From Salipiger abyssi (lineage in GTDB: Bacteria; Pseudomonadota; Alphaproteobacteria; Rhodobacterales; Rhodobacteraceae), in contig NZ_JAEKIS010000019.1 of NCBI RefSeq assembly GCF_017311415.1, positions 1 to 64,000 of the forward strand: 64,000 bases of DNA, given 5' to 3'. Below, one piece after another: positions 33,051 through 41,970 of this stretch. The notes under the pieces are model-generated. The model ran no database searches. It had not been told where the DNA came from and was given only the letters and a program-made list of their open reading frames with translations. Each line of letters begins with the position of its first letter. Position 1 is the first letter of the stretch. A program made the position numbers and the translations under genes.

Positions 33051-34055
33051 ATGTCCGACACCCGCCACACCAAGGTTCTTATCATCGGGTCCGGCCCGGC
33101 CGGTTACACCGCCGGGGTCTATGCCTCCCGCGCGATGCTCGAGCCGCTTCTGGTGCAGGGTCTGGAGCCCGGCGGCCAGCTGACCACCACCACCGAGGTG
33201 GAGAACTGGCCCGGCCAGACCGAGATTCAAGGCCCCGAGCTGATGGTCAACATGGAGGCGCATGCGCGCGCCATGGGCACCGAGATCATCGGCGATATCA
33301 TCAGCAAGCTGGAGCTCGAAAAGCGCCCCTTCGTGGCGCATGGCGACAGTGGAACGACCTACACCGCCGACGCGGTGATCCTCGCCACCGGCGCGCGGGC
33401 GAAATGGCTGGGGCTGCCTTCGGAAGACGCCTACAAGGGCTTTGGTGTCTCGGCCTGCGCCACCTGTGACGGGTTCTTCTATCGCGGGCAGGAGATCGTG
33501 GTGATCGGCGGCGGCAACACCGCCGTGGAAGAGGCGCTGTTCCTGACCAATTTCGCCTCGAAGGTGACGCTGATCCACCGCCGCGACGAGCTGCGCGCGG
33601 AAAAGATCCTTCAAGACCGGCTGCTCAAGCATGAAAAGATCGTGCCGCTTTGGCATCACCAGCTTGAGGAAGTCGTGGGCGAGGACAGCCCCAAGGGCGT
33701 GACTGCCGTGCGGGCCAAGGATGTGCGCACCGGCGCGATCACCGAGATCCCGTGCAAGGGTGTGTTTGTCGCCATCGGCCACGCGCCGGCGAACGAGCTG
33801 GTCAAGGATGTGCTGGAGACCCATATGGGCGGCTATGTGAAGACCCAGCCCGACAGCACCGCGACGTCGATCCCTGGCGTGTTCGCCGCCGGCGATCTGA
33901 CCGACCACAAATACCGTCAGGCGGTGACCTCTGCCGGCATGGGCTGCATGGCCGCGCTTGAGGCCGAGCGCTGGCTGGCCGAGCAGGGCATCGACGAGGG
34001 CAAGGATGTCTCCGAGCCGCTGGGCTATGGTGCCGAAACGCCGGTCGCCGGGTGA
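33051..34055 (+). CDS. trxB: Thioredoxin reductase (NADPH)
   Basis: A 334-residue FAD/NADPH enzyme. FAD motif [20 protein letters not shown]; redox-active CATC in [15 protein letters not shown] (Cys near 136 and 139); NADPH motif [17 protein letters not shown]-terminal FAD contact [20 protein letters not shown]. It reduces thioredoxin in the cytoplasm. The frame is open from 32952, but ATG 33051 matches the family start. A terminator follows. Confidence 0.95.
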   Translation: MSDTRHTKVLIIGSGPAGYTAGVYASRAMLEPLLVQGLEPGGQLTTTTEVENWPGQTEIQGPELMVNMEAHARAMGTEIIGDIISKLELEKRPFVAHGDSGTTYTADAVILATGARAKWLGLPSEDAYKGFGVSACATCDGFFYRGQEIVVIGGGNTAVEEALFLTNFASKVTLIHRRDELRAEKILQDRLLKHEKIVPLWHHQLEEVVGEDSPKGVTAVRAKDVRTGAITEIPCKGVFVAIGHAPANELVKDVLETHMGGYVKTQPDSTATSIPGVFAAGDLTDHKYRQAVTSAGMGCMAALEAERWLAEQGIDEGKDVSEPLGYGAETPVAG

Positions 34056-34080
34056 GGCGAGCTGATATGCTGTCGATCGA

Positions 34081-34110
34081 AAGGGGCGTGCCGCGGGCGC
34101 GCCCTTTTTT
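34081..34110 (+). terminator. Terminator after trxB
   Basis: AAGGGGCGTGCC (34081-34092), loop GCG, GGCGCGCCCTT (34096-34106) and a run of six T. It starts 26 bases after the trxB stop. Confidence 0.75.
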
Positions 34111-34225
34111 CTGAGCTGGCGGTGCCCGATCTCCGGGCAGGCCGCCGTTGCATAACCGCCACGTCGGCGGGAATCGGCCCGGGCGCGAGATTTGGGGTTT
34201 CGCGGTTGCAGCATTCGTGCAATGC

Positions 34226-34239
34226 GTTCACTCGTGAAC
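34226..34239. promoter_or_regulatory. Palindrome upstream of the MarR-sulfate activation gene
   Basis: GTTCAC-TC-GTGAAC, a perfect 14-bp palindrome 19 bases before the ATG at 34259; TTGCA-7-TGCAA (34205-34221) lies just upstream. Placement suits an operator bound by the MarR-like domain encoded directly after it. Inferred. Confidence 0.5.
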
Positions 34240-34258
34240 ACACTTTGAGTCGCTTGCT

Positions 34259-36337
34259 ATGTCAACGCCTGGTGCGAAACCGATCACGGATGAGGAAGGC
34301 CCGCTCTTCCATCTCCTGCGACAGCTCGATCTGTCGCCGGATGCGTCGCAGCGGCAAATCTCCTCGGCGATCGGCGTTTCTCTGGGGCGGCTCAATGCGC
34401 AACTTCGTGCCGCTGCCGAAGCCGGGTTCATCAAAGTCAGCGAACGTGCCGGGCCGGATCGGCGCCAGCGCTTCGCCTATACGCTGACCTCGCGCGGAGC
34501 GGCGGAAAAGGCCCGTTTGACGGACCGGTTCCTCGCGAGGAAACTCCTGGAATACCAGGTGCTCCATGCAGAACTGACCGGCTCTGCCAGCAGCTACATT
34601 CCACCCACTGACAGGAACAGATTGATGCAAAACTACCTTGCTCCCATTCCGGAGCTGTTCGTTTCCTACGACAGCGCCCAGAAGCTGAAGGTCGAAGCGG
34701 GGGATCTTATCTCGCATGACCTGACCCCGCGCCAGATCTGCGATCTCGAGCTGCTGATGAACGGCGGTTTCCACCCGCTCAAGGGCTTCCTGAGCGAGGA
34801 AGACTACGACGGCGTCGTCGAGAACATGCGCCTCGCCGACGGCGCGCTCTGGCCGATGCCGATCACGCTCGACGTGAGCGAAGCCTTTGCCGAAAAGATC
34901 GAGATCGACCAGGACATCGCCCTGCGCGACCAGGAAGGCGTGATCCTCGCCACCATGACCGTCACCGACAAATGGGTGCCGAACAAATCGCGCGAGGCCG
35001 AAAAGGTCTTTGGTGCCGACGACGATGCGCACCCGGCGGTCAACTACCTGCACAACACCGCCGGCAAGGTCTATCTGGGCGGTCCCATCACCGGCATCCA
35101 GCAGCCGGTGCATTACGATTTCCGCGCCCGCCGCGACACGCCCAACGAGCTGCGCGCCACCTTTCGCAAGCTCGGCTGGCGCAAGGTCGTGGCCTTCCAG
35201 ACCCGTAACCCGCTACACCGCGCCCACCAGGAGCTGACCTTCCGCGCCGCGCGTGAAAGCCAGGCCAACCTGCTGATCCACCCGGTCGTCGGCATGACCA
35301 AACCGGGCGATGTCGATCACTTCACCCGCGTGCGCTGCTACGAGGCGGTTCTCGACAAGTACCCGGCCTCGACCACCACCATGTCGCTGCTGCCGCTCGC
35401 CATGCGCATGGCCGGCCCCCGCGAGGCGGTCTGGCACGGGCTGATCCGCAAGAACTATGGCGTGACCCATTTCATCGTCGGCCGCGACCACGCGGGCCCC
35501 GGCAAGAACTCGGCAGGCGAAGATTTCTACGGTCCCTATGACGCGCAGGAGCTCTTCAAGCAGCACGAGGAAGAGATGGGCATCGAAATGGTGCCGTTCA
35601 AACACATGGTCTATGTGGAAGAGCGCGCCCAGTACGAGCCCAACGACGAGATCGCCGACAAGGACAAGGTCAACATCCTGAACATCTCGGGCACCGAGCT
35701 GCGGCGTCGTCTTCAGGAAGGTCTCGAGATCCCCGAGTGGTTCTCTTTCCCCGAGGTTGTCGCCGAGCTGCGCAAGACCAAGCCGCCGCGCTCGCAGCAG
35801 GGGTTCACCGTGTTCTTCACCGGCTTCTCGGGCTCGGGCAAATCGACCATCGCCAACGCTCTGATGACCAAGCTGATGGAGATGGGCGGTCGTCCGGTGA
35901 CGCTGCTCGACGGCGATATCGTGCGGAAGAACCTCAGCTCCGAGCTGGGTTTCTCGAAAGAGCACCGCGACCTGAACATCCGCCGCATCGGCTATGTCGC
36001 GTCCGAGATCACCAAGAACGGCGGTATCGCGATCTGCGCGCCCATCGCGCCCTACGCGGCCACCCGCCGTGCGGTGCGTGAGGATATCGAGCAGTTCGGC
36101 GCCTTTATCGAGGTGCATGTCGCAACCACGATCGAGGAATGCGAGCGTCGTGACCGCAAGGGGCTATACAAGCTGGCGCGTGAGGGCAAGATCAAGGAGT
36201 TCACCGGGATCTCCGACCCCTACGATGTGCCCGCCAACCCCGAGCTGCGTGTCGAGACCGAGAATGTCGATGTCGACAACTGCGCCCATCAGGTGGTGCT
36301 GAAGCTGGAAAGCATGGGGCTGATCGCCGGCATCTGA
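34259..36337 (+). CDS. MarR-like regulator domain fused to bifunctional sulfate adenylyltransferase/APS kinase
   Basis: One uninterrupted frame of 692 residues. Residues 1-110 are a winged helix like EPS-associated MarR regulators (RQISSAIGVSLGRLNAQLRA, AAEKARLTDRFLARKLLEYQ). From Met123 (ATG 34625, weak AGGA before it) follows a complete 570-residue enzyme: ATP sulfurylase with RNPLHRAHQELTFRAARESQ near 317 and GRDHAGPGKN near 407, then an APS kinase with Walker A GFSGSGKST near 521. It makes APS and PAPS from sulfate and ATP. Either a real fusion that senses or regulates, or two products with internal initiation at 34625. Homologues normally start at the Met123 equivalent. Confidence 0.85.
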   Translation: MSTPGAKPITDEEGPLFHLLRQLDLSPDASQRQISSAIGVSLGRLNAQLRAAAEAGFIKVSERAGPDRRQRFAYTLTSRGAAEKARLTDRFLARKLLEYQVLHAELTGSASSYIPPTDRNRLMQNYLAPIPELFVSYDSAQKLKVEAGDLISHDLTPRQICDLELLMNGGFHPLKGFLSEEDYDGVVENMRLADGALWPMPITLDVSEAFAEKIEIDQDIALRDQEGVILATMTVTDKWVPNKSREAEKVFGADDDAHPAVNYLHNTAGKVYLGGPITGIQQPVHYDFRARRDTPNELRATFRKLGWRKVVAFQTRNPLHRAHQELTFRAARESQANLLIHPVVGMTKPGDVDHFTRVRCYEAVLDKYPASTTTMSLLPLAMRMAGPREAVWHGLIRKNYGVTHFIVGRDHAGPGKNSAGEDFYGPYDAQELFKQHEEEMGIEMVPFKHMVYVEERAQYEPNDEIADKDKVNILNISGTELRRRLQEGLEIPEWFSFPEVVAELRKTKPPRSQQGFTVFFTGFSGSGKSTIANALMTKLMEMGGRPVTLLDGDIVRKNLSSELGFSKEHRDLNIRRIGYVASEITKNGGIAICAPIAPYAATRRAVREDIEQFGAFIEVHVATTIEECERRDRKGLYKLAREGKIKEFTGISDPYDVPANPELRVETENVDVDNCAHQVVLKLESMGLIAGI

Positions 36338-36361
36338 GCCGCGTCATACCTGACGAACGAG

Positions 36362-36391
36362 AGGGCCATGCACATTGTGCGTGGCCCTTTT
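36362..36391 (+). terminator. Terminator after the sulfate activation gene
   Basis: AGGGCCATGCAC-ATT-GTGCGTGGCCCT followed by TTTCTT; one A-C mismatch-like step in a 12-bp stem. The next 160 bases to the island boundary contain no gene. Confidence 0.75.
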
Positions 36392-36550
36392 CTTATGCCG
36401 GGTGAGGGGGCGCTGTGCGGGGCGGCCGCCGCTTTTGAGGCCGTTTGGGCCGTCTGGAATGGGTAGGGAGGATGAGCGCGGCAGCCGAACTCACGCGACG
36501 CGCCGCTCAGATGCGGAAGGATTTCGGTTGTCGTGATTTTCGGAGGGGTT

Positions 36551-36565
36551 TGGTAGCGGAGGAGG
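36551..36565. repeat. Attachment site copy att (left end of the element)
   Basis: TGGTAGCGGAGGAGG, identical to the tRNA-Met 3' end at 44672-44686. The left copy also starts a hairpin with the next bases (GGTAGC-GGAGGAG-GCTACC). Confidence 0.85.
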
Positions 36566-36682
36566 CTACCGATGCAATGTCTGCCAGCATCTAAGGCCGT
36601 CTAAAATACCATTTGTTCACAGCTACTTGATAAGCAAGCATGTCTGCTACCGTCTTGAAATGGGTGCCTAGTTCTGCCAGAT

Positions 36683-36706
36683 TTCTTAGGCAGAGATTAG
36701 GCAGAG
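36683..36706. repeat. TTCTTAGGCAG-type repeats near the left end (possible integrase arm sites)
   Basis: TTCTTAGGCAG (36683-36693) and ATTAGGCAGAG (36696-36706) lie in direct orientation 118 bases inside the left att site. The same words occur near the right end (44601-44619) and, inverted, at 39096-39116 and 41802-41814. Confidence 0.65.
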
Positions 36707-36715
36707 GGTTAGGAC

Positions 36716-38128
36716 ATGCGGGAAATCTATCGGCTAAGCGACAGGGCGGTGCGGGCAATCACAGGGCCAGAGCCGGGCAAGACGGTCATGCGCCTGAACG
36801 ACGGCGGCGGGCTGTTCCTTCGCGTCACCAAACACAAGAGCAAGCAAGGCGTCGAACGCGTGTCGAAGTCATGGGAATTCTTCTTCACGTTGAACAGCAA
36901 GACTTCCTGCACCGGCCTTGGCCCCTATGCGCCGAACGATAAAGCACCCGGCCTGACGTTGAAGGCAGCGCGGGACAAAGCGCACGAACTCCGCAAGATC
37001 GTCGCCGAAGGTCGCAACCCCGTCGCAGAACGGAAGGCGGCACGGGCGAACGCCGACGTGCGGAAGGTCGTAACGTTCGCCGACGCGTTGGACGACTATA
37101 CGAAGGGCGGGCGCGTTCAGGGTTTCAAGAGCGAACGCCACCGGCACAACTGGCGGGCCAGCATCGAAATCCATGCCCTGCCGAAGATTGGTGACATAGA
37201 CGTTGGCGCGATTAGCCGTAACGACATTGAAAGCGTGCTGGAACCCCTGTGGGCAACCAAGACCGAAACCGCCCGCCGCGTTCGTATGCGGCTGTCGAAA
37301 GTCTTTGAATGGGCGATCTATAAGGGTTGGCGCGAAACCGACGACCCGTCTTCGCTTAGTATGCTTAAGGTCTGGATTGACAACCAAGGCGCAGCCGAAA
37401 AGAGCCACCACCCCGCATTGCCGTTGGAAGATATGCCCGCATGGTTCGGCGAACTGCGGAAGCGCGACGGTATGGCGGCGCGGGCGCTAGAACTTCTGGC
37501 CCTGTGCGCCGTGCGGCAGGACAACGTTATCAACGCGACATGGGACCAATTCCACGACCTAGACGGCGATAGCCCGACGTGGCGGATTTCGTCGCGCGAC
37601 ATGAAGGTGAAGACCGACAAGGACGGAAAGCCCCTGCCCGAACACCGTGTGCCGTTGCCGAAAGCCGCCGTCGAAATGCTCCGCAGGCTGCCGCGCGAAG
37701 CTAGCCCCCGTAAGAAGGATGGCAGGACATTGGTATTTCCCGCCCCGCGTGGTGGCGAACTTTCCACGGCAGGTATCCGCAAGGTCTTGGAGCGGATGCA
37801 CAATGCGGAATTACGTGCCGGTCGGAAGGGATGGATTGACCCCAACGTGTTGACCAAGCCGGAAGACCCGAGCGAAGCCCCGCAACCGAAAATGGCTGTG
37901 CCCCATGGCTTCCGCAGCACCTTCAAGGACTACTGCGCGCAGCGTGGGTTCGACAATATCCAAAGCGAAATCGCTCTTGCCCACAACGTAGGCGACAAGG
38001 TGTTTCAAGCCTACCTTCGCACCGATCTTGTAGAGCAACGCCGCGCCATGATGAACGCATGGGCCGGATTCTGCCACGGCGACGAACCCACCGCCAACGT
38101 GGTTCAGCTTCGTGAGGCAACAGCATGA
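36716..38128 (+). CDS. Tyrosine-type site-specific integrase
   Basis: A 470-residue integrase of the P4-like type: an N-terminal arm-binding DUF4102 region (AITGPEPGKTVMRLNDGGGL, LTLKAARDKAHELRKIVAEG), a SAM-like core-binding domain and the catalytic domain. The first catalytic Arg is in ALCAVRQDNVINATW, the H-x-x-R box in VPHGFRSTFKDYCAQ, and the last His and Tyr in ALAHNVGDKVFQAYLRTDLV. It would recombine the tRNA-Met att site. The gene starts 150 bases inside the left att copy and overlaps the next gene by four bases. No ribosome binding site of note before ATG 36716 other than TTAGGAC. Confidence 0.92.
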   Translation: MREIYRLSDRAVRAITGPEPGKTVMRLNDGGGLFLRVTKHKSKQGVERVSKSWEFFFTLNSKTSCTGLGPYAPNDKAPGLTLKAARDKAHELRKIVAEGRNPVAERKAARANADVRKVVTFADALDDYTKGGRVQGFKSERHRHNWRASIEIHALPKIGDIDVGAISRNDIESVLEPLWATKTETARRVRMRLSKVFEWAIYKGWRETDDPSSLSMLKVWIDNQGAAEKSHHPALPLEDMPAWFGELRKRDGMAARALELLALCAVRQDNVINATWDQFHDLDGDSPTWRISSRDMKVKTDKDGKPLPEHRVPLPKAAVEMLRRLPREASPRKKDGRTLVFPAPRGGELSTAGIRKVLERMHNAELRAGRKGWIDPNVLTKPEDPSEAPQPKMAVPHGFRSTFKDYCAQRGFDNIQSEIALAHNVGDKVFQAYLRTDLVEQRRAMMNAWAGFCHGDEPTANVVQLREATA

Positions 38129-38619
38129 CCGATAGCAGGCACGAAGACCTTGCCGCATTCATCGGTTGCACAGTCGCCGACGTTGAAACTGCATTCGGTG
38201 ACTTGTTCGGCTTCGCGCTGTGGGCAGCGGAACGTTCGGAAACCGGGGTGGCAAAGAAGGAAGCGACGAACCTGCGCGCCATCGCCGATGAACTGGACAA
38301 AGTGCCCGGTTCCGATCTTAGCGACATGCGCGACGAATTACAGATGCGCGCCAAGGCCGCAGAGCATTTCACAGACAATCGCGCATACCCCGCGACCAAA
38401 GGCCGTAGGGAACGGGCGCGGGTTATCGCCTGCGCCGTAGCACGCGTTTTCGTGGCGACCGGGCGCAACATCGGCAAGGGCACGTCACAGAACGATGCGG
38501 GCGAACCAACGTCGAAATACGGGCAGGCGGTCAAGCAAGCCCTTGAACTGTATGGAATTCGGGCGAATTGGCGTCAGCCCGCGAAGGACGCAGCGGCCCA
38601 ATATAGCAATACCAACTAA
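38125..38619 (+). CDS. Hypothetical protein of the element, coupled to the integrase
   Basis: A 164-residue soluble protein, Ala/Glu/Arg-rich and mostly helical by appearance: DLAAFIGCTVADVETAFGDL, EATNLRAIADELDKVPGSDL, RARVIACAVARVFVATGRNI, ending in a short polar tail. Its start overlaps the integrase stop (ATGA), so the two are made together, which suggests a role in integration or its control. I recognise no domain. Confidence 0.7.
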   Translation: MTDSRHEDLAAFIGCTVADVETAFGDLFGFALWAAERSETGVAKKEATNLRAIADELDKVPGSDLSDMRDELQMRAKAAEHFTDNRAYPATKGRRERARVIACAVARVFVATGRNIGKGTSQNDAGEPTSKYGQAVKQALELYGIRANWRQPAKDAAAQYSNTN

Positions 38620-38679
38620 CCCCCGATTTTTCATTTCAGTTGGCATTTTTTCAGGGCGCGGCGTTTCGGTCAATTTTCA

Positions 38680-38701
38680 CACATGCCCCCATAGACATGT
38701 G
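38680..38701. promoter_or_regulatory. Inverted repeat before the AlpA-like gene
   Basis: CACATG-10-CATGTG, ending 12 bases before the ATG of the AlpA-like gene, in an A+T-rich stretch. Candidate operator for that regulator or for an outside repressor. Confidence 0.45.
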
Positions 38702-38713
38702 AGGAACCTACCA

Positions 38714-39016
38714 ATGAGCACCCCGACCACCGACGCTAGCAAGCCCGGCCCCACCTTCACCCCCGCGCAGCTTGTCCCGAACGCCCTTCTGCGAACCCCC
38801 GCCGTTTGCACCGTCACCGGCATGGCCCGCCCGACGCTCTATCAGGCGATGGCCGAAGGGCTGTTCCCCCGACCGATCAAACTTGGCGAAAAGTCTTCGG
38901 CGTGGCCTGCGTCCGAAGTGAACGCCGTGCTTGCCGCCCGCATCGCCGGTCGCAGCAACGACGAAATCCGCGAACTTGTCACCGAACTGACCGCCGCGCG
39001 CAAACTCCGCGTTTGA
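38714..39016 (+). CDS. AlpA-family regulator / excisionase-like protein
   Basis: A 100-residue DNA-binding protein of the AlpA type: LLRTPAVCTVTGMARPTLYQ, then AMAEGLFPRPIKLGEKSSAW and PASEVNAVLAARIAG. In phage P4-like elements AlpA proteins act as activator or excisionase for the adjacent integrase. GAGGAACC lies just before ATG 38714; the longer open frame from 38495 is not used. Preceded by an inverted repeat, followed by a perfect hairpin at 39021-39043. Confidence 0.85.
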   Translation: MSTPTTDASKPGPTFTPAQLVPNALLRTPAVCTVTGMARPTLYQAMAEGLFPRPIKLGEKSSAWPASEVNAVLAARIAGRSNDEIRELVTELTAARKLRV

Positions 39017-39020
39017 CGCT

Positions 39021-39043
39021 ATGGCAGCACCATACGCTGCCAT
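39021..39043 (+). terminator. Hairpin after the AlpA-like gene
   Basis: ATGGCAGC-7-GCTGCCAT, a perfect 8-bp stem starting five bases after the stop codon, followed by TCTTCGTCG. Likely a weak terminator. Confidence 0.5.
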
Positions 39044-39095
39044 TCTTCGTCGTAGTTATCTGAAAAACATAGATAAGTGCAGGGGCGCATTTACT

Positions 39096-39116
39096 TGCCT
39101 AAGCCCTGCCTAAGAA
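39096..39116. repeat. Inverted copies of the TTAGGCA repeat before the replication gene
   Basis: TGCCTAAG (39096-39103) and CTGCCTAAGAA (39106-39116) are the reverse complement of the end repeats, placed directly upstream of the primase-helicase start. They could serve as its operator or as iterons. Confidence 0.55.
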
Positions 39117-39126
39117 CAGGCACGAC

Positions 39127-41037
39127 ATGACCGCGCAAACCGCATTAGAGAACATACCCCAAGAACTGCGGTCGTATCCTCAATGGGTATGCCACGACGC
39201 AGCAAAACGCCCGATCAATCCCCACACGGGGCAGCTAGCCGACGTGTCCGACCCTACGACATGGGGCAGCTTCGACCAAGCCCGCACAATAGCCGAAGCC
39301 GGGCGGTGCGCAGGCGTCGGCTTCGTGTTCACCGATAGCGATCCGTTCGTTGGTATTGACCTTGACGTGTCCGAAGGCTCGGGACCGTCCGACGGGCAAC
39401 AACGCATCTTCGGGGCGTTCAACACCTACGCAGAACATTCGCCGTCCGCGCGTGGCCTGCATATTATCGCCAAGGGCAGGGTATCCGACGGCGGCGTGCG
39501 CAACAGCGCATTGGGCGTCGAAGTCTATTCGTCGGGCCGGTTCTTCACGTTTACGGGCAACGTTGTGCGTAGCGCACCGATTGCCGAATGCCAGCCACTT
39601 GTTGACGCGCTGTGCGCCGAAATCAGGCCACACCGGGACACAGGGGCGGGCGAAACGCCAAACCCATGCCCCGCGCCGCAGATCACCGACGAAACCTTGC
39701 GCGAACGCATCTGCGAAAGCGCCGCGAACCGGGACTACTACGAAGGCCGCGTGTCGGATTGGTCAGCCGCATACTTCGCCCTGATTTGCGCCGCGTGCCT
39801 CTTTTCCAGCGACGAAGCGCAGGTGCGCCGTATCGTTATGGCAAGCCCCTTGGTGCAGGACGCTCCGCCGAAGGGCCGTGAGACGCGGGCACAGAAGGCC
39901 GAACGCCTGTGGGCACGGGAATACGCCAGCGCCGCCCGCAGGGGCGCACAGGAACGGCAGGAACGCACGCAGGCGGTGGAGCATGGGCGACAACTGGCCG
40001 CTGGCCTGTCCGGGCAGCTAGCCCGCGCCACGGCCCCGGCACAGGGCCAGGACGAAAAGCCGGGCCGGTCGCTGCTACGTTCGGCCCGCGACCTGCAACA
40101 CCGGCACTTCCCCGCGATCCGTTGGGCCGTGCCGAATGTCCTGCCCGAAGGTTTGACCATTTTTGCGGGCGTGCCCAAGGTCGGGAAAAGTTGGTTCGCC
40201 CTTGATGTTGCCCGCGCCAAAGCCGACGGCGATTGCGTGCTTGGGCAGCAATGCGACCGCGGCGACGTGTTGATGCTGGCCCTTGAAGACAACGAACGCC
40301 GGTTGCAGGACCGTTTTCGTCGGATCACAGGCGGGGGCGACTTCCCCGACAACCTCGACTACGCGACCGAATGGCCGCGCCTTGACGAAGGCGGCGTAGA
40401 CTACGTTGCGAACTGGATTGAGGGTGCGGCGAACCCTTCGCTTATCGTCATTGACACGCTCGCCATGGTGAAGCCGGTGCCCACAGGGCGGAACAAATCG
40501 GCCTATGACCACGACGTGAGCGCGTTGAAGCCGCTGCACCGCCTTGCCAGCGAAAAACGCGTGGCAATCGTCGTGGTGACGCACACCCGGAAGGCGCAAG
40601 CCGACGAACCCGTAGAACGCGTAAGTTCGACACTTGGCCTAACCGGCGTCGCCGATACGATCATGCTTTTGGGGCGTGGCCCCCGCGAAGCTACCGGCAT
40701 TCTCTATGCCCGTGGCCGGGACATTGCCGAATTTGAACTTGCGGTGAAGTTTGAAGATCACCGTTGGCAGGTCGAAGGCGACCCGAAGCTAGCCTTCGCA
40801 GGCGACACGCAGAAAATCCTAATCGACGCCATGACCAAGGGCGCAACCACGCCGAAGGAAATGGAAGAAGCGACCGGGCTTTCGGGCGAAAACGTGCGCC
40901 AAACCCTGCAACGTATGGTCAAGGCACAGCGCGTTTTCCGGCATGGCTACGGGAAGTATGCCTTGCCCGCATGGACCGACACCCCGGCTTTCCTCCTAGA
41001 TACCCCCCATCACACTAGTCACAGTCACAATGGGTAG
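39127..41037 (+). CDS. Primase / RepA-type helicase replication protein of the element
   Basis: A 636-residue replication protein. Residues 1-190 look like a primase-polymerase domain (metal-binding FVGIDLDVSE, then SARGLHIIAKG). About residues 330-560 form a RecA-like hexameric helicase of the RepA/AAA_25 type: Walker A GVPKVGKSWFALDVA, Walker B SLIVIDTLAMVKP, VAIVVVTHTRK. The C-terminus is a winged helix (GATTPKEMEEATGLSGENVR). It should start and unwind replication of the excised element. A 29-bp direct repeat begins within its last codons, possibly the origin. Domain boundaries are estimates. Confidence 0.85.
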   Translation: MTAQTALENIPQELRSYPQWVCHDAAKRPINPHTGQLADVSDPTTWGSFDQARTIAEAGRCAGVGFVFTDSDPFVGIDLDVSEGSGPSDGQQRIFGAFNTYAEHSPSARGLHIIAKGRVSDGGVRNSALGVEVYSSGRFFTFTGNVVRSAPIAECQPLVDALCAEIRPHRDTGAGETPNPCPAPQITDETLRERICESAANRDYYEGRVSDWSAAYFALICAACLFSSDEAQVRRIVMASPLVQDAPPKGRETRAQKAERLWAREYASAARRGAQERQERTQAVEHGRQLAAGLSGQLARATAPAQGQDEKPGRSLLRSARDLQHRHFPAIRWAVPNVLPEGLTIFAGVPKVGKSWFALDVARAKADGDCVLGQQCDRGDVLMLALEDNERRLQDRFRRITGGGDFPDNLDYATEWPRLDEGGVDYVANWIEGAANPSLIVIDTLAMVKPVPTGRNKSAYDHDVSALKPLHRLASEKRVAIVVVTHTRKAQADEPVERVSSTLGLTGVADTIMLLGRGPREATGILYARGRDIAEFELAVKFEDHRWQVEGDPKLAFAGDTQKILIDAMTKGATTPKEMEEATGLSGENVRQTLQRMVKAQRVFRHGYGKYALPAWTDTPAFLLDTPHHTSHSHNG

Positions 41038-41072
41038 CCCTCTCTAGATACCCCCCGTCACAGTAGTAACAG
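40996..41072. repeat. Duplicated 29-bp direct repeat after the replication gene (possible origin)
   Basis: Copies at 40996-41024 and 41044-41072 share 26 of 29 bases (CTAGATACCCCCC, TCACA, TAGT and ACAG are conserved), with a 48-bp period. Directly after lies a GTGACTGTGACGGCTGTGAT-type stretch (41078-41097) that mirrors the CACAGTCAC words. A position next to the replication gene suits an origin or iteron. Confidence 0.6.
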
Positions 41073-41128
41073 AGAGAGTGACTGTGACGGCTGTGATTGT
41101 GATCCCTTAAAGAAAGGACCGCCCCGCC

Positions 41129-41710
41129 ATGTATGTTCACGACGCAATCACCCATAGCAGGCTTTCGGACCTATTCGACATGGCCGAAGACATGATACTT
41201 GGACGCGGCTGCTATTCGCCCGACGTGGTGGAGCAAGTGCTTTTCGACCGATACATGTATTTCGTGTCGGCTTATCTGTCGGGATGCACGCAATATCTTC
41301 TGACCGAAGAGCGTTGTGCAGGCGAAAGCTTTATCTGCGAACTGTGCGAGAAAGCCGGGGCGACGAAGTTTCTGCGCTATAGCTACAAGATGGCCGAACA
41401 ACTCATGGCGCAACCCCGCTTCTACTTCCCGAATTTTGAGCAAATGGCGACCGCAAAGTATCTGGACATGCTCAACAACATAGACGACGTTGACCGCCTG
41501 CGGTTTTCCGGCTTGGTGTTGTTCGCCGTTGCGCACATTCCCGGTGCCCGAAGCGACATGCGCCGCATTCTACGTCGTAGGGGCATTGACGGTGGCGAAC
41601 GGTATATCCCGACGCTTGTTGCCGACGAAACCATGACGCAGCGTATCCGCGCGGTGCAGGGGTTGCCCCCTGTGGGGAAGGGCCGAAAGCGCATTCGCAA
41701 GCACGCGTAG
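41129..41710 (+). CDS. Hypothetical protein of the element
   Basis: A 193-residue protein with an acidic helical N-terminal half (LFDMAEDMILGRGCYSPDVV; four cysteines, three of them between residues 54 and 74) and a basic C-terminal end (VGKGRKRIRKHA). The four-cysteine content could bind a metal. AAAGAAAGGACC precedes the ATG. Not recognised. It stands alone between the repeat region and a 260-base gap. Confidence 0.65.
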   Translation: MYVHDAITHSRLSDLFDMAEDMILGRGCYSPDVVEQVLFDRYMYFVSAYLSGCTQYLLTEERCAGESFICELCEKAGATKFLRYSYKMAEQLMAQPRFYFPNFEQMATAKYLDMLNNIDDVDRLRFSGLVLFAVAHIPGARSDMRRILRRRGIDGGERYIPTLVADETMTQRIRAVQGLPPVGKGRKRIRKHA

Positions 41711-41970
41711 AATATATGGTAGCCATATAGGCTGCCGATTTTCGGCATAACTACGTGTAACGAATCAGGATTTTCCCGACGCAGTTTCCCCGCCTATAGA
41801 TTGCCTAAGAACAGTCTGAAATATCAACGCGCTTTCGTTCGCATAAACTATTTTTGTCTTCATTTGTCTATTTTGAAACTCATGCCTGAATTCGTTTGAC
41901 CGCTTGGAATTGACCCGGCTTAGCTTTCGATAAGACGCCCATAATGGGCCGGAATTGACGGGTTCAGGCA
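41711..41970. other. 260-bp gap in the element with hairpins and a TTAGGCA repeat
   Basis: Contains TATATGG-TAG-CCATATA (41713-41729), GCCGA-TTT-TCGGC (41734-41746), one inverted repeat copy TGCCTAAGAACAG (41802-41814) and two GGAATTGAC words before the next gene. It probably ends one transcript and starts the four-gene cluster. No clear -35/-10 pair was found. Confidence 0.45.

Noticed and set aside
40996-41072. CRISPR-like direct repeats
   Set aside because: Only two imperfect copies with a 19-bp gap and no cas genes; better explained as iterons or an origin.
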